Source of the DNA: an uncultured Lachnospiraceae bacterium
GTDB taxonomy: Bacteria > Bacillota > Clostridia > Lachnospirales > Lachnospiraceae
Direction of reading: 5' to 3'
Assembly: GCA_937915975.1 (NCBI GenBank)
Contig: CALGGL010000117.1
Location: 1 to 5,469, forward strand
DNA length: 5,469 nt
The notes beneath the pieces were generated by a model. It saw only the letters and a program-made list of their open reading frames with translations, ran no database searches and was not told the DNA's origin. Below are positions 5,408-5,469 of the stretch, piece by piece. Positions within the stretch are counted from its first letter, which is position 1, and the number at the start of each line of letters is the position of its first letter. The position numbers and the translations under genes were made by a program.

Positions 5408-5469
5408 TTACTTTTTACGCAAGAATTCTTCGAAGTCTGCCACAGAGAAACATTTGTCGCCGTTGGTCC
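5408..5469 (-). CDS. C-terminal end of an upstream gene (partial)
   Basis: On the minus strand one frame reads TNGDKCFSVADFEEFLRKK and then a TAA at 5408-5410; a second frame is also open over part of this short stretch, but this one ends just ahead of the next start and has a plausible charged C-terminus. The stop lies seven bases before the ATG at 5400, which is tight operon spacing and suggests translational coupling. Base composition is similar to the permease-like first part of the next ORF, so both may come from the same transferred block. The product cannot be identified from 19 residues. Confidence 0.55.
   Translation of the reverse strand, partial: TNGDKCFSVADFEEFLRKK

Overview
The window looks like a chromosomal segment of a flagellated, low-GC Firmicute, most likely a Lachnospiraceae-type Clostridium. 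The basis is AT-rich DNA, Shine-Dalgarno sites of the GGAGG type, a near-consensus sigma-A promoter, a pseudaminic acid synthase and a flagellin lysine methylase. All supported genes are on the minus strand, so transcription runs from high to low coordinates. The taxonomic placement is inference.

In transcription order: (a) 5408-5469 holds the last 19 codons of an upstream gene. Seven bases later comes a 180-residue ORF (4858-5400) that looks like a fusion. Its first ~67 residues resemble the N-terminus of an FtsX-type ABC permease, are about 41% GC and use CGN arginine codons; the remaining ~113 residues are about 26% GC and unrecognised. It ends at a strong intrinsic terminator (4793-4827). 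(b) 3636-4739 is a FliB-type flagellin lysine-N-methylase. (c) 3502-3635 is a repeat-rich intergenic region with four ACTTCA hexamers at 11/11/12-base spacing, a 17-base direct repeat and an AGCT-containing inverted repeat, leading to a near-perfect promoter (3472-3501). (d) This promoter drives an apparent operon: an AAA-type ATPase with a C-terminal DUF234 nuclease-like domain (1984-3423), a chimeric ORF (1117-1950), pseudaminic acid synthase PseI (48-1082), and the first five codons of another gene (1-16). Gaps inside this operon are about 31-34 bases.

The biological theme is modification of flagellin, by O-glycosylation with pseudaminic acid and by lysine methylation. The most striking structural point is that the 1117-1950 ORF carries, fused in frame after a truncated sugar-related N-terminal part, a 73-residue copy of the FliB C-terminus (56 of 73 residues identical). 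The two FliB tails are direct repeats, 2519 bases apart, flanking the ATPase gene and its promoter. With the second apparent fusion at 4858-5400, the segment looks like a recombination-prone accessory stretch next to a flagellar glycosylation locus.
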